NCBI GenBank assembly: GCA_029863175.1 | Contig: JAOTVX010000074.1 | Span: 1 to 5,279, forward strand | DNA: 5,279 nucleotides | Direction of reading: 5' to 3' | Source of the DNA: Betaproteobacteria bacterium | Lineage (GTDB): Bacteria; Pseudomonadota; Gammaproteobacteria; Burkholderiales; SG8-41 | Shown: in pieces, positions 5,202 through 5,279 of the stretch | Numbering within the stretch: the first letter of the stretch is position 1 | Layout: each line of letters starts with the position of its first letter | Notes under the pieces: model-generated | What the model saw: the letters and a program-made list of their open reading frames with translations, nothing else | What the model was told of the DNA's origin: nothing | Databases searched by the model: none | Program-made: the position numbers and the translations under genes

Positions 5202-5279
5202 ATCAGGGCTTCTGCAGCGCGCGTAAGGCGGCGGACCGCCCGCTGGAAGCTTCTATACGGCCTCCGGGTGCGCGGCGAG

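Larger units (their letters stand above)
4955..5279. other. Non-coding upstream region of the receptor operon
   Basis: No convincing gene is present in these 325 bases. The part at 5041-5160 is clearly richer in A and T than the flanking genes, as expected of a promoter region. It contains two perfect short palindromes or boxes (5055-5068 and 5144-5157), an inverted CCTATT/AATAGG pair (5073-5097) and repeat copy C. I could not find a well-spaced -35/-10 pair on the minus strand. Candidates such as TGTTAT (5120-5125) lack a partner at normal distance. The right end (5202-5279) is GC-rich and may be the tail of another gene or repeat. Confidence 0.6.

Noticed and set aside
5141..5278. Minus-strand frame open from the right edge, stopping at 5141-5143
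   Set aside because: About 45 codons, Arg-rich, no recognisable motif, and it runs through repeat copy C. It could be the tail of a gene beyond the window, but there is not enough to call it.

Overview
The window looks like a high-GC proteobacterial chromosome segment. A Betaproteobacterium of the Burkholderiales type, or a related uncultured lineage, is most likely. The evidence is a Bug/TctC-type periplasmic receptor, GC-rich codon choice and interspersed palindromic repeats, and this host assignment is inference. All five kinds of convincing gene lie on the minus strand, so transcription runs from right to left. No RNA gene, CRISPR array or transposase is visible.

In order of transcription the layout is: an upstream region with operator-like palindromes (4955-5279); a secreted tripartite tricarboxylate transporter (TTT) solute receptor (3977-4954); a roughly 345-residue protein of a Cys-rich conserved family, called family X here (3968-2931); a UGSC-family selenoprotein (2912-2382); a 121-base gap; a second family X gene (2260-1238); a second UGSC selenoprotein (1220-690); a palindromic repeat; and a small cupin (600-223). 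The left end (1-222) holds another repeat copy and a strong hairpin, with no gene.

The central observation is that each UGSC gene is interrupted by one in-frame TGA (930-932 and 2622-2624), and these are best read as selenocysteine codons. Each TGA sits at codon 97 of a 176-residue protein. Each is followed by codons for G-S-C-T-L-C, giving U-x-x-C-x-x-C, and each has the same predicted bacterial SECIS-type hairpin just downstream. The two genes agree at 65 of 67 bases around the TGA. A standard gene caller would split each gene into two fragments, and both halves would be mis-annotated.

The [family X + UGSC] pair is duplicated in tandem behind a carboxylate-type receptor. The U-x-x-C-x-x-C-...-E-x-x-x-G-I-P segment resembles the selenocysteine region of the GrdB-type subunit of glycine/sarcosine/betaine reductases. 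I infer an operon in which a small, probably carboxylated, solute is captured by the receptor and handled by two paralogous two-subunit selenoenzymes, with the cupin as an accessory enzyme or sensor. The substrate and reaction cannot be read from the sequence. The selenocysteine machinery (selA, selB, selC, selD) must be encoded elsewhere in the genome.
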